Shown one piece after another: positions 25,427 to 33,567 of a DNA stretch of 64,000 nucleotides. The DNA is from Gallaecimonas sp. GXIMD4217 (GTDB lineage Bacteria; Pseudomonadota; Gammaproteobacteria; Enterobacterales; Gallaecimonadaceae), in assembly GCF_038087665.1 (NCBI RefSeq), contig NZ_CP149925.1, positions 1,798,870 through 1,862,869 on the forward strand. The letters are read 5' to 3'. The stretch's first letter is position 1. Every line of letters starts with the position of its first letter. Below the pieces are notes generated by a model. That model did no database searches. It had not been told where the DNA came from and was given only the letters and a program-made list of their open reading frames with translations. Position numbers and translations under genes: made by a program.

Positions 25427-26332
25427 ATGAACCTGCTCCACGCCATGGCGGCCTTTGCCCGGGTCGCCGAACTGCACAGCTACACCCAGGCCGCCGAGCA
25501 GCTGGACCTGTCCCGCACCCAGATCAGCAAGCTGGTGGCGGCCCTGGAGGATCACCTGGGGGTACGGCTGCTGCACCGCACCACCAGGCGGGTCAGCCTC
25601 ACCGAGGCCGGCGCCGCCTACCTGCCCAAGGCCCAGCAGATCCTGACCCTGGTGGACGAGGCCCACAGCCAGACCGCCGATCTCGGCGAAAGCCTGCGGG
25701 GCAAAATTCGCGTCAACGGCCCCATGAGCTTCGGCGCCCATTTCCTGGCCCCGGCCCTGGCCCCCTTCCTGGCCCGGCACCCGCAGCTGGATATCGAGCT
25801 GGAGCTCAACGACCGCCGGGTCGACCTCATCGAGGAAGGCTATGATCTGGCCGTTCGCATCAGCGAGCTCAAGGACTCCAGCCTGGTGGCCACCCGCCTG
25901 ACCCACTGCCGGATGCTGATCTGCGCCACCCCCGACTACCTGGCCAGGCACGGCGCCCCAAGCCAGCCACAGGAGCTCAAGGATCATCAGTGCCTCAACT
26001 ACCGCTATGCCAGTGAGGGCCGACAGTGGCGCTTTAGCGTCGACGGCAAGACCTTGCTGGTGCCGGTATCCGGTCCCCTGGAATGCAACAACGGCGAGGC
26101 GCTGGTGGGCGCGGTCAAGGCGGGCCTCGGCCTGACTTATTGCCCCAGCTTCCTGGTCGGCGCCGCCCTGGCCAGCGGCGAGCTGGTGACGGTGCTGGAC
26201 CACTACCTGCCCGAGCCCTTCGGCATATACGCCATCTACCCCGCCAATCGCCACCTGCCCAACAAGGTCCGGGCGTTGATCCGCCACCTCAAGGACAGCT
26301 TCGGCGATCCCCCCTACTGGGAAGGCAATTGA
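25427..26332 (+). CDS. LysR-family transcriptional regulator
   Basis: A 301-residue LTTR. The N-terminal winged helix-turn-helix is AAEQLDLSRTQISKLVAALEDHLGVRLLHRTTRRVSLTEAG, and the ligand domain starts at GKIRVNGPMSFG. It resembles the AaeR/DsdC-like CrgA subgroup that controls adjacent oxidoreductases. It sits upstream, in the same direction, of a DoxX and a DODA-type dioxygenase gene. A 15-bp palindrome between them is a candidate binding site. Confidence 0.88.
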   Translation: MNLLHAMAAFARVAELHSYTQAAEQLDLSRTQISKLVAALEDHLGVRLLHRTTRRVSLTEAGAAYLPKAQQILTLVDEAHSQTADLGESLRGKIRVNGPMSFGAHFLAPALAPFLARHPQLDIELELNDRRVDLIEEGYDLAVRISELKDSSLVATRLTHCRMLICATPDYLARHGAPSQPQELKDHQCLNYRYASEGRQWRFSVDGKTLLVPVSGPLECNNGEALVGAVKAGLGLTYCPSFLVGAALASGELVTVLDHYLPEPFGIYAIYPANRHLPNKVRALIRHLKDSFGDPPYWEGN

Positions 26333-26343
26333 GTCGCCATCGA

Positions 26344-26358
26344 TGACAATCATTGTCA
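26344..26358. promoter_or_regulatory. 15-bp palindromic operator candidate before doxX
   Basis: TGACAAT-C-ATTGTCA is a perfect odd palindrome placed 76 bp before the DoxX ATG and 12 bp after the lysR stop codon. The position suits an activator site for a LysR protein. The resemblance to a Fur box is limited to the AATCATT core. Confidence 0.5.
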
Positions 26359-26433
26359 ATTTTCGATGATTATCCCCAGGATTGCCTGACATAGACTGAG
26401 GCTGTTCCAATCATTCCTTGACGGAGACAGCTT

Positions 26434-26817
26434 ATGAACGCTTATGCCACTACCCTGATGCGCGTTACCCTTGGCGCCTTCTTCCTGGCCCACGCCCTGT
26501 TGAAGGTGCTGGTCTTCACCCTGCCCGGCACCGTCGGCTATTTCGAGTCCCTTGGCCTGCCCGGTTTCTTCGCCCACCTGACCATACTGGCCGAGCTGGG
26601 TGGCGGCCTGGCGCTGATCCTCGGCGTCCAGACCCGGCTGGTGGCCCTGGCCCTGGTACCTGTGATGATCGGTGCCGCCTGGGCCCACGCCGGCAACGGC
26701 TGGGTGTTTTCCAACGCCGGCGGCGGCTGGGAGTTCCCGGTGTTCTGGACGCTGATGCTGCTGGTCCAGGCCGGCCTTGGCAGCGGCGCCCTGGTGGTTC
26801 GCAGGCAGTGGGCCTGA
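26434..26817 (+). CDS. DoxX-family membrane protein
   Basis: A 127-residue protein with four hydrophobic spans. MRVTLGAFFLAHALLKV, ESLGLPGFFAHLTILAELGGGLALILG and the GWVFSNAGGGWEFPVFW stretch fit the DoxX/YphA family. The family is linked to redox and thiosulfate metabolism, but in LysR-DoxX-dioxygenase clusters its role is not settled. It starts the operon; the dioxygenase ATG follows its stop by 2 bp. Confidence 0.85.
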   Translation: MNAYATTLMRVTLGAFFLAHALLKVLVFTLPGTVGYFESLGLPGFFAHLTILAELGGGLALILGVQTRLVALALVPVMIGAAWAHAGNGWVFSNAGGGWEFPVFWTLMLLVQAGLGSGALVVRRQWA

Positions 26818-26819
26818 TC

Positions 26820-27557
26820 ATGCTGCCCGGCTACTTCATTTCCCACGGTTCCCCCATGCTGGCCCTGGAAACAGGGCCGGCCCAGGACTTCCTCAAGGCC
26901 CTGGGCCACCAGCACAGGCCCAGGGCCATACTGGTGCTGAGCGCCCACTGGCAGAGTCGGGCGCTGCAGGTTACCCGGGGCCCTGGGCTTGACACCCTTC
27001 ACGACTTCCATGGCTTTCCCGACGCCCTGTACCGGCAGCGCTACCCGGCCAGCACCGCGCCTTCCCTGGTGGACTGGCTTGTGGACCGGCTTGGCGCTGA
27101 GCCTGTGGCCAGGGGCCTGGATCACGGCGCCTGGGTGCCGCTGTCGCTGCTGTATCCGGGTGCCGAGGTGCCGGTGGTGCAGCTGAGCCTGCCGGCCTGG
27201 TCCAATCAAGATCTGTACGCCCTGGGCAACAAGCTGCAGCCGCTGCGGGAACAAGGGGTACTGGTGCTGGCCAGCGGCTCCATCACCCATAACCTGGCCG
27301 AACTGGGCCCACAGGGCAGCCCGACGGCGCCCTGGGCGGCCGCCTTTGCCAATTGGGTGGCGCTGTGCCTGGAAAGCGGTGACAGGGACGCCCTGCTGGA
27401 CTGGCAACGCCAGGCCCCCGAGGCCGGCCGCAACCACCCCACGGTGGAGCACTTCCAACCACTGCTGGTGGCCATGGGCCTGGGAGACGCCGCCAGGCGG
27501 GTGCACCGGGGCTTCAGCCACGCCAATCTGGCCATGGATTGCTACCGCTTTGATTGA
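26820..27557 (+). CDS. DODA-type extradiol aromatic ring-opening dioxygenase (YgiD-like)
   Basis: A 245-residue non-haem metal dioxygenase of the class III LigB/DODA family. Motifs are SHGSPMLALE with H9, SAHW (H43), LHDFHGFPDALY (H61, H64), LDHGAWVPLSLLYP (H102) and ASGSITHNL. These fit YgiD/4,5-DOPA dioxygenase, about 260 residues in E. coli. The substrate is probably a catechol. The start is fixed by proximity to the doxX stop. Second gene of the LysR-controlled pair. Confidence 0.9.
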   Translation: MLPGYFISHGSPMLALETGPAQDFLKALGHQHRPRAILVLSAHWQSRALQVTRGPGLDTLHDFHGFPDALYRQRYPASTAPSLVDWLVDRLGAEPVARGLDHGAWVPLSLLYPGAEVPVVQLSLPAWSNQDLYALGNKLQPLREQGVLVLASGSITHNLAELGPQGSPTAPWAAAFANWVALCLESGDRDALLDWQRQAPEAGRNHPTVEHFQPLLVAMGLGDAARRVHRGFSHANLAMDCYRFD

Positions 27558-27585
27558 AAAAGGCGCCCAAGGGCGCCTTCTTATT
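27557..27585. terminator. Bidirectional terminator after the DODA gene
   Basis: AAAAAGGCGCCC / GGGCGCCTTCTT hairpin with a two-base AA centre, directly after the dioxygenase stop. It also serves the convergent membrane-protein gene. Confidence 0.82.
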
Positions 27586-27602
27586 GCAGCGGCAAGCGGC
27601 AT

Positions 27603-28748
27603 TCAGGCCGCCACCGACGACGCCATGGCAAAGCGGCTGCACAGCCAGGCCATGACCTCCTCGGCCTCGCGGTCGTCCAGCCAGTCGTCCAGCACCAGCA
27701 TCCCCTGCTCCCCCAGCACCAGGATGCAGGGCCAGGGCTGGTAGATCATCAGGCATTGGTTGGGCCTGGCCAGGACCAGGGGCGGACGGCCCGCCTCCAG
27801 CACCTCCAGTTCGTCACCGAAGCGGCCCAGCTTCAGCGGCATGGACAACCCACGGTAGTCCCAGCTCAGGCTGATGACGGCCGCCAGGGCGAAGACCCAG
27901 ATGGCCTGGCCCAGGCCGGGCCAGCCCAGCCATTGCTCCCAGAGCACGAAGCTGAGCAGGGCGCCGAAATGATCCAGCACCAGCTCCAGCAGCGCCAGCT
28001 CCAGCCACAACAGGGCGTTCATGCCAAAGGCCTTGCCGAGGCGCGGCAGGCGCACGAAGCGGCTGCGCCTTTGTAGCCAGGCGTTGTTTTCCTGCCAGCA
28101 GGCACTGCCAACCCTGTCGTGGGGCCAGGGCTGCTCGGCCAGTTCACCCAGGCCCAGGCTGTGGGCCAGTACCAGTGGCTTGCCAAGGCGGCCGGCCAGC
28201 GCCCGGCATTCGGCCAGGGCCCCTTGTGGCTCGCCATGGCGCCCCAGGGGCCAGATCTCGCCGTCGAAGTGCACCAGCTGGCTGTGCCAGCCGTCGCTTT
28301 CCAGTGCCAGGGCCACATGGTCGATGGCGTCCAGGTCGATACGCCGCTGCTCCCGGCCCCGGCCGGCGAGACGGCTGGTCCAGATCAGGAAGGGGCCATC
28401 GCGCTGCAGCACCCGGCCCTGGATGGGGGTCATGGACCGGCAGGGGCCGTCGGCCAGCCAGCCCACCGGTTTCAACAGCAGCAGGAGCAGCAACAGCCAG
28501 CCCTCGGGATCCCAGTGGTGGATCAGCAGCGACAGCACCACCAGCACGGCGGTGCCCAGCAGTTGGTCCGACAGGGAAAAGGGCTGTCCGCCGCCGGTCA
28601 GTTCGGCGCGAAAACGCGACAGCAGCAGCGTCTTGAGATCGTGCAGAAAATCCAGGAACCAGCTCAGGGGCCGGAACAGGCGCCGCAGGGGATGGTACTC
28701 GGGACGGGCGAATTGCCCCGCCCACAGGGTGACAGCAGGGTCCGACAA
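27603..28748 (-). CDS. Hypothetical multi-span membrane protein
   Basis: A 381-residue protein of unknown family. An N-terminal cytoplasmic stretch is followed by two close spans (about 64-96, very Leu-rich), a roughly 140-residue soluble region rich in Trp and Arg (residues 100-235), two more spans (about 240-295), and a soluble tail ending in a DDWLDDREAEEVMAW helix. The soluble pieces look like PH-like or YcxB-like beta domains (LELEVL, LVLARPNQCLMIYQ), but this is weak. Terminator shared with the DODA gene. Confidence 0.7.
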   Translation of the reverse strand: MSDPAVTLWAGQFARPEYHPLRRLFRPLSWFLDFLHDLKTLLLSRFRAELTGGGQPFSLSDQLLGTAVLVVLSLLIHHWDPEGWLLLLLLLLKPVGWLADGPCRSMTPIQGRVLQRDGPFLIWTSRLAGRGREQRRIDLDAIDHVALALESDGWHSQLVHFDGEIWPLGRHGEPQGALAECRALAGRLGKPLVLAHSLGLGELAEQPWPHDRVGSACWQENNAWLQRRSRFVRLPRLGKAFGMNALLWLELALLELVLDHFGALLSFVLWEQWLGWPGLGQAIWVFALAAVISLSWDYRGLSMPLKLGRFGDELEVLEAGRPPLVLARPNQCLMIYQPWPCILVLGEQGMLVLDDWLDDREAEEVMAWLCSRFAMASSVAA

Positions 28749-28839
28749 GGGCTATCCAATGGTTGGCCATGACCGCCAAAGTTTGTCTATTTTCCGTGTG
28801 GAAATCTATGGTTATCAGAGCCCTTCAACCAGGATAACC

Positions 28840-29460
28840 ATGATGCGACTCTATTGTGCCCCCGGCGCCTGCTCCCTCGGGATCCATATCGCGCTGAACT
28901 GGATCGGCTGTCAATACCAGCTCAACATCGTCAACCCCCACGACGAGGACTATCTCAAGATCAATCCCGCCGGGGCCGTGCCGGCCATGACCCTGGACAA
29001 TGGCCACACCCTGACCCAGAATGCCGCCATCTACCGCTACCTGATGCTGACCTACCCGGAGGCGGATCTGGGGGTCGCCAACACCCCATTGGCCCAGGCC
29101 GAGCTGGAACGCTGGAGCGCCTTCCTGACCGGTGATCTGCACCCCAGCTTCTATCCGTTGTTCAGCCCCGGGCGCTACAGCAGCGACCACTCGGAGCAGG
29201 CCCTGGCCCAGATCAAGGCCGCCGCCCTGACCCAGGTGCGCCGTAAGCTGGCGCTGCTGGACGCACACCTGCACGAGAAGACCCATATGGTCGGCAACAA
29301 GCGCACCGTAGTGGACGCCTACGTCTATCCCATGCTGAGATGGGCCACCAAGATGGTGCCCGGCGGCCTGGCGGATTACCCCCAGCTGCAGCGGCTCTTT
29401 GACGATCTCAGCCTGGATCCGGACGTGCAGAAGGCACTCAAGGAGGAAGGGCTGGCATGA
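28840..29460 (+). CDS. Glutathione S-transferase, beta class
   Basis: A 206-residue two-domain GST. The start MRLYCAPGACSLGIHIALNWIG carries the beta-class cysteine (PGACS), and NPAGAVPAMTLDNGHTLTQNAAIYRYL is the glutathione-binding loop with the conserved cis-Pro and Gln-Asn. The helical domain begins around residue 88. It may conjugate or reduce electrophiles; substrate unknown. The first of two ATGs is chosen since AGGA is five bases upstream. Confidence 0.88.
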   Translation: MMRLYCAPGACSLGIHIALNWIGCQYQLNIVNPHDEDYLKINPAGAVPAMTLDNGHTLTQNAAIYRYLMLTYPEADLGVANTPLAQAELERWSAFLTGDLHPSFYPLFSPGRYSSDHSEQALAQIKAAALTQVRRKLALLDAHLHEKTHMVGNKRTVVDAYVYPMLRWATKMVPGGLADYPQLQRLFDDLSLDPDVQKALKEEGLA

Positions 29461-29486
29461 AAAAGGGCGCCAAAGGCGCCCTTTCC
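29460..29486. terminator. Bidirectional terminator, GST / Yip1
   Basis: AAAGGGCGCC-AAA-GGCGCCCTTT hairpin that starts within the GST stop region and ends at the Yip1 stop. Nearly identical to the hairpin at 30140-30166 on the other side of the Yip1 gene. Confidence 0.85.
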
Positions 29487-30080
29487 TTAAGCCACCGCCA
29501 AGGCGGCGATCAGCCCCACCGGTACCCCTATGACCAGCGCCACCAGCACCACCGACAGCAGTGCCGTACCCAGGGCCCGCCAGGCGGAAAAGCCGTGCAC
29601 CTGGCCCACCATCTTCAGGTGGATCACCAGGCCCCACAGGCCGAGCACCAGGGCGATGCCGTACCAGAGCCAGGTCATGGCCTGGGGCTCGGCGACCAGG
29701 CTTTCGGCGCCGGCGCTCATCGCCTGTGGCGCCACCAGGAACAGCAGCAGCCAGATAATGTTGAGCAGGATCTGCGGCACATAGGCCCAGGCAATGGCGG
29801 CGCGCAGCTGCCGGCCCTCGCCCTTGCCGCCCAGCCAGCCGCCGACGATGCGGTACAGCCAGCCGGTCAGGTACAGCGAGATCACCATGATGATGGGCGC
29901 CAGGAGCAACGCCAGGGCGAAGCCGGCCAGGCCGCCCTCCGGCGCCGCCAGGTTCGGCATCGCCGCGGCCATGCCCATGATCAGCACCAGCAGGGCCACA
30001 TGCTGTTCGGGGTTGTCGTCGATAATGCGCTGTATGGTGGCCCTGGGCTGGGTCCAGAGGCTGAGAAGATGTTCGGTCAT
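29487..30080 (-). CDS. Yip1-domain membrane protein
   Basis: A 197-residue protein with five or so spans. The soluble N-terminus (LLSLWTQPRATIQRIIDDNPEQH) and the following helices match bacterial Yip1-domain proteins, which begin with a W-x-P-R-x-T motif. The function of the bacterial members is unknown. The start is fixed by a perfect AAGGAGGT site, so the 33 codons upstream are discarded. It lies alone between two twin hairpins. Confidence 0.85.
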   Translation of the reverse strand: MTEHLLSLWTQPRATIQRIIDDNPEQHVALLVLIMGMAAAMPNLAAPEGGLAGFALALLLAPIIMVISLYLTGWLYRIVGGWLGGKGEGRQLRAAIAWAYVPQILLNIIWLLLFLVAPQAMSAGAESLVAEPQAMTWLWYGIALVLGLWGLVIHLKMVGQVHGFSAWRALGTALLSVVLVALVIGVPVGLIAALAVA

Positions 30081-30091
30081 GGATACCTCCT

Positions 30092-30106
30092 TGTCATAAT
30101 ATGTCA
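30092..30106 (-). promoter_or_regulatory. TGACATATTATG element before the Yip1 gene
   Basis: On the minus strand TGACATATTATGACA, 11 bp upstream of the ATG. It is nearly the same as the palindrome at 23757-23769 and related to the element at 33491-33505, and probably includes a -10 hexamer (TATTAT). Confidence 0.4.
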
Positions 30107-30139
30107 CAAGGGTGCCCCGGCGCCTTGGCAAAGTCAAAT

Positions 30140-30166
30140 AAAAAGGGCGCCAAAGGCGCCCTTTTT
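30140..30166. terminator. Terminator of the amidohydrolase gene
   Basis: AAAAAGGGCGCC-AAA-GGCGCCCTTTTT hairpin, 16 bp past the amidohydrolase stop on the minus strand. Symmetric, so active in both directions. Confidence 0.88.
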
Positions 30167-30182
30167 CAATCACTTGCAAGCT

Positions 30183-33100
30183 TCAGTGTTGCCAGCCCAG
30201 GTTGTGGGCCTTCTCCTGCCAGTAACGGCTGGTGGCCTCCGGCATGTTGGGCACGCCGTGCTTCTCGAAGAAGAAGGGCTGGCGCTTGGCGCCGTCCACC
30301 TCGTTCATGGTGGCGGCGTCGAACAGCCGGCCGTTGATGACCGTATAGGCCACCTTCTCGGACTGGCGGATGTCGCTAAGCACGTCACCGTCGATGATGG
30401 CCAAATCGGCCAGCTTGCCGGGCTCGATGGAGCCGATGTCCCTGTCCATGCCCAGGGACTTGGCACCGTCTATGGTGGCACCGCGCAGGGCCTCCCAGGG
30501 GGTGAAGCCGCCCTGGTTCATCATCCACATCTCCCAGTGGGCGGCCAGGCCTTCGCGCTGGCCGTGGGCACCGATGTTGACCCGCACCCCTTCGTCACGC
30601 AACGCCTTGGCGGACTTGGCCACGCCCTTGTGGTTGTAGTGGTGCTCGGGGGCCTGCTGGGGACGGATGGCCCTGGGCTCCACCAGGTAGCGGGGCACGA
30701 AGCTCATCAGGCGCTCGTTTTCCCAGACCTTGGTGTGCTGATACCAGTAGTTCTCGCCGCCCAGGCCGCCGTAGGCCACCACGAAGGTGGGGGTATAGGC
30801 GGTGTCGGTGGCGGACCAGAACTGCTTGACGTCGTCATAGATGTCCTTGATGGGCAGGGCATGCTCTATGGTGGTGTGGCCGTCGGCAATTTCGGTCAGG
30901 TTGTGCTGGAACTTGGCGCCCCCTTCCGGCACCACCATGATGCCCAGCTCGCGGCCGGCGGCGATGACCTGCTGGCGAGTGTCCCGGCGCGGGTGGTTGT
31001 AGGACTTCACCGAGATGGCGCCGGCATCGGCCAGGCGGCCGACGTGGAAGAGCGCGTCCTCGTAGGAGCCGATCTTGGCGTGGTAGCCGGGCGCGTAACC
31101 GGCGTAGAGGATGCGGCCGGTGGAGTAGATCCGCGGCGCCACCGTCTTGCCGGCCTTGGCCAGCTCGGCGGCGGCAAAGACCTCGGAGGTATCGTTGCTG
31201 GGATCGTGGATGGTGGTCACCCCGAAGCTGAGGTTGGAGTACTGGTTCCAGTTCTGCTGGGGCTGGATGCCGCGGCTGCCGTAGCCGCCGTGGGCATGGA
31301 CATCCACCAGGCCGGGGATGATGGTCTTGCCGGTCACGTCCACCACCCTGGCGCCCTTGGGCAGGGCCACCTGGGCGCGGCTGCCCACCGCCTTGATGCG
31401 GTTGTCCTCGATCAGCACCACGGCGTCTTCCAGCACTTCCTTCACCTTGTCGGCGTCACGCATGGTCACCACGCGGGCCCCCACCAGGGCCAGGGTGCCG
31501 TCCGGCTTGGCGTAGTCGGCGTCGAAGGACAGGTCGATGCCCTCGGCCACCGGCTCCGGCAGCTGCTCGGGGCTGCCGCTCAGGAAGGCGAAGGCGTCCT
31601 TGAGGTCGCGCTGGTAGAGGTGGAAGGCATGGCCCCAGGTCAGGCGCTGGGAATCCGGCGACCAGCGCAGCTCATGGCCGCTGCGGGCCGCCACCTGGGA
31701 TACCGGCACCATCTTGGAATCGCCGCCTATGGTCAGTACCTTGCCGCCCTTGACGAAGGGGGCCACATAGGTCTTGTAGTGCTGGATGAACGCCAGCCAC
31801 TGACCGTCGGGGCTGACCCGGAACTCGGTGATGTAGTCGCCCTTGAAATGGCTGCGCTCGTCCAGGCCGTTGAGATCCACCGACTTCAGGCTCAGCTCGG
31901 TGTTGCCGGTGCCCTCCACATAGAAGATGCGCTTGCCGTCGTGGCTGAAATGGGCCTGGGCGCCGTTCTTGCTCACCTTATGGTGTTTCTTGCCCTTGCG
32001 GTCGGTGACGTAGATGCCGGGCTCCATGGAGTACTCGCCGCTCAGCAGGTAGCCGCCGGTGACCTTGCGGTACAGCACCTGGTCGCCGTCGGGGCTGAAG
32101 GCCGGCTCTACGTAGTGGCCGGGCTGCTCGGTGAGGGTCTTGCTGCGGCCGCTGCGGATTGAGGCGATGCGCACCGTGCCCAGCTTGTCGTCGTCCCAGG
32201 TGGTGTAGAGCACGGACTTGCCGTCCGGGCTGAACTGGGGATAGAACTCGAAGTGGTCGTTCTGGCGGGTCAGGCGCTTGACCTTGCCGGAGGCCAGATC
32301 CTTGACATAGATATGGCCAAGGGCCTGGAACAGGGCGCTGTCGCCGTCCGGGCTCAGCTGGCTCCAGCGCATCATGCGCACCTTGAAGCGATCCGGGGCC
32401 ACCTCCACCGGTACCCTCAGGGTCTGGCTGACGGTTTTCTCGGCCTGGATGCTGATATCCAGGGCCTGGGCCTGCTTGTCGTCCAGGTCCAGCCTGTGGA
32501 TGCGGCCGCCGGCCCAGAACACCATGGCCTTGCCGTCCGGGGTCCAGGCATAGGCGGGGGTGTTGCCCTGGGAGCCGTTGGCTTCCTGGAGATCCCTGTC
32601 CATGTTCCAGTAGACGGGCTCCTCGCGGCCGGTCACCAGATCCTTGACGAACAGCACCGACTGGAAATCCACCCGGCGCACGAAGGCCAGCTTGCTGCCA
32701 TCCGGGCTGGGTACGGGACGGATGGCACCACCGGCGCCGGAGACGATGGTCTCCTCCTCGCCGGTCTCCACGTCCTTGCGCTTGATCACGAACACCTGGC
32801 CCACGGAGTTCTTGTCGTAGGCCCAGGTCTTGCCCGGGGTGGCGTCCACCGAGTAGTAGACATGGCGGCCGTCCGGGCTGAAGGCCGGCTCGGCGATGTT
32901 CTTCTGGGAGTCCTTGCCGTGCAGGCGCTCACGCAGCTCCACGCCCTTGCCGCCGGCCTTGTGGTACAGCCAGATGGAACCGGCGGGGATGGAGCGGCCG
33001 GACATCTGGCCCTTCTTGACGGCGATGTAGTTGCCGTCCGGGCTCCAGTAGGGGTTGTGGACCAGGAACTCTTTTTCGTCGGTGACCTGGGTCAGCTCCT

Positions 33101-33461
33101 GGCTTGCCACATCCATGACCCAGACGTTGTCGGCGCCGCTGCGGTCGGAGATGAAGGCGATGGACCTGCCGTCCGGTGAGAAGCGCGGCTGCATGTTCCA
33201 GGCCATGTCGCTGGTCAGGGCCTTGGCCTGGCCGCCGCCGGTGGACACCAGATAGAGATCGCCAAGCATGTCGAAGACGATATGCTTGCCGTCCGGCGAC
33301 ACGTCCAGGTTGGACCAGGTGGTCTCGCTGGTGTTGATGGTAATGGTGCTCTCTTCCCCCGGCGGGTTCAGTACGTCCCACTTGGCGGCGTCTTCCGCGG
33401 CCACGGCCGCCTGGCTCCCCAGGGCCAGGCTGATGGCCACACTCAAGATCTTCACATTCAT
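30183..33461 (-). CDS. Secreted TolB-repeat/amidohydrolase fusion protein
   Basis: A 1092-residue exported enzyme. A signal peptide (MNVKILSVAISLALGSQAAVA) is followed by about 12 PD40/TolB-like beta-propeller repeats with SPDG motifs (residues 50-660), then an amidohydrolase domain. The latter has VDVHAHGGYG (metal HxH), SVKSYNHPRRD, TTIEHALPI and NIGAHGQREG, and closes with PGKLADLAIIDGD. Imidazolonepropionase- or prolidase-like peptidases of marine bacteria have this layout, so peptide or cyclic-amide hydrolysis in the periplasm is likely. ATG 33461 is used; a GTG two codons on is also well placed against AAGGA. Confidence 0.88.
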   Translation of the reverse strand: MNVKILSVAISLALGSQAAVAAEDAAKWDVLNPPGEESTITINTSETTWSNLDVSPDGKHIVFDMLGDLYLVSTGGGQAKALTSDMAWNMQPRFSPDGRSIAFISDRSGADNVWVMDVASQELTQVTDEKEFLVHNPYWSPDGNYIAVKKGQMSGRSIPAGSIWLYHKAGGKGVELRERLHGKDSQKNIAEPAFSPDGRHVYYSVDATPGKTWAYDKNSVGQVFVIKRKDVETGEEETIVSGAGGAIRPVPSPDGSKLAFVRRVDFQSVLFVKDLVTGREEPVYWNMDRDLQEANGSQGNTPAYAWTPDGKAMVFWAGGRIHRLDLDDKQAQALDISIQAEKTVSQTLRVPVEVAPDRFKVRMMRWSQLSPDGDSALFQALGHIYVKDLASGKVKRLTRQNDHFEFYPQFSPDGKSVLYTTWDDDKLGTVRIASIRSGRSKTLTEQPGHYVEPAFSPDGDQVLYRKVTGGYLLSGEYSMEPGIYVTDRKGKKHHKVSKNGAQAHFSHDGKRIFYVEGTGNTELSLKSVDLNGLDERSHFKGDYITEFRVSPDGQWLAFIQHYKTYVAPFVKGGKVLTIGGDSKMVPVSQVAARSGHELRWSPDSQRLTWGHAFHLYQRDLKDAFAFLSGSPEQLPEPVAEGIDLSFDADYAKPDGTLALVGARVVTMRDADKVKEVLEDAVVLIEDNRIKAVGSRAQVALPKGARVVDVTGKTIIPGLVDVHAHGGYGSRGIQPQQNWNQYSNLSFGVTTIHDPSNDTSEVFAAAELAKAGKTVAPRIYSTGRILYAGYAPGYHAKIGSYEDALFHVGRLADAGAISVKSYNHPRRDTRQQVIAAGRELGIMVVPEGGAKFQHNLTEIADGHTTIEHALPIKDIYDDVKQFWSATDTAYTPTFVVAYGGLGGENYWYQHTKVWENERLMSFVPRYLVEPRAIRPQQAPEHHYNHKGVAKSAKALRDEGVRVNIGAHGQREGLAAHWEMWMMNQGGFTPWEALRGATIDGAKSLGMDRDIGSIEPGKLADLAIIDGDVLSDIRQSEKVAYTVINGRLFDAATMNEVDGAKRQPFFFEKHGVPNMPEATSRYWQEKAHNLGWQH

Positions 33462-33490
33462 CCTTTGTCTTCCCGTGCTGTCGGCTTTGT

Positions 33491-33505
33491 TGCCATAATG
33501 TGTCA
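33491..33505 (-). promoter_or_regulatory. TGACACATTATG element before the amidohydrolase gene
   Basis: Minus-strand TGACACATTATGGCA, 29 bp upstream of the ATG, sharing TGACA-Y-ATTATG with the elements at 23757 and 30092. CATTAT could be the -10, with TTAGCC 17 bp upstream as a weak -35. Confidence 0.4.
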
Positions 33506-33567
33506 ACTCCTTATACAGGCTAAAGGCCGGGACCGACAAACCGCCGGCCTTAAGCGACCATTGGTTT

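Noticed and set aside
26344-26358. Fur box upstream of doxX
   Set aside because: Only the AATCATT core fits a Fur site; the outer positions read TGACA/TGTCA and no iron gene is near.
29457-32162. A 901-codon open frame on the plus strand across the Yip1 and amidohydrolase genes
   Set aside because: It runs through a terminator and across two real minus-strand genes, and its composition is of antisense type.
30183-33461. Regularly spaced similar DNA words (GTCCGGGCTGAA-type) resembling a repeat array or CRISPR
   Set aside because: They encode the SPDG motif of PD40 repeats in a long protein; spacing is irregular and the intervening DNA is coding.
33540-33567. TPP riboswitch ahead of thiD
   Set aside because: Only about 100 bp separate the divergent starts and no THI-box core (CUGAGA) is seen.
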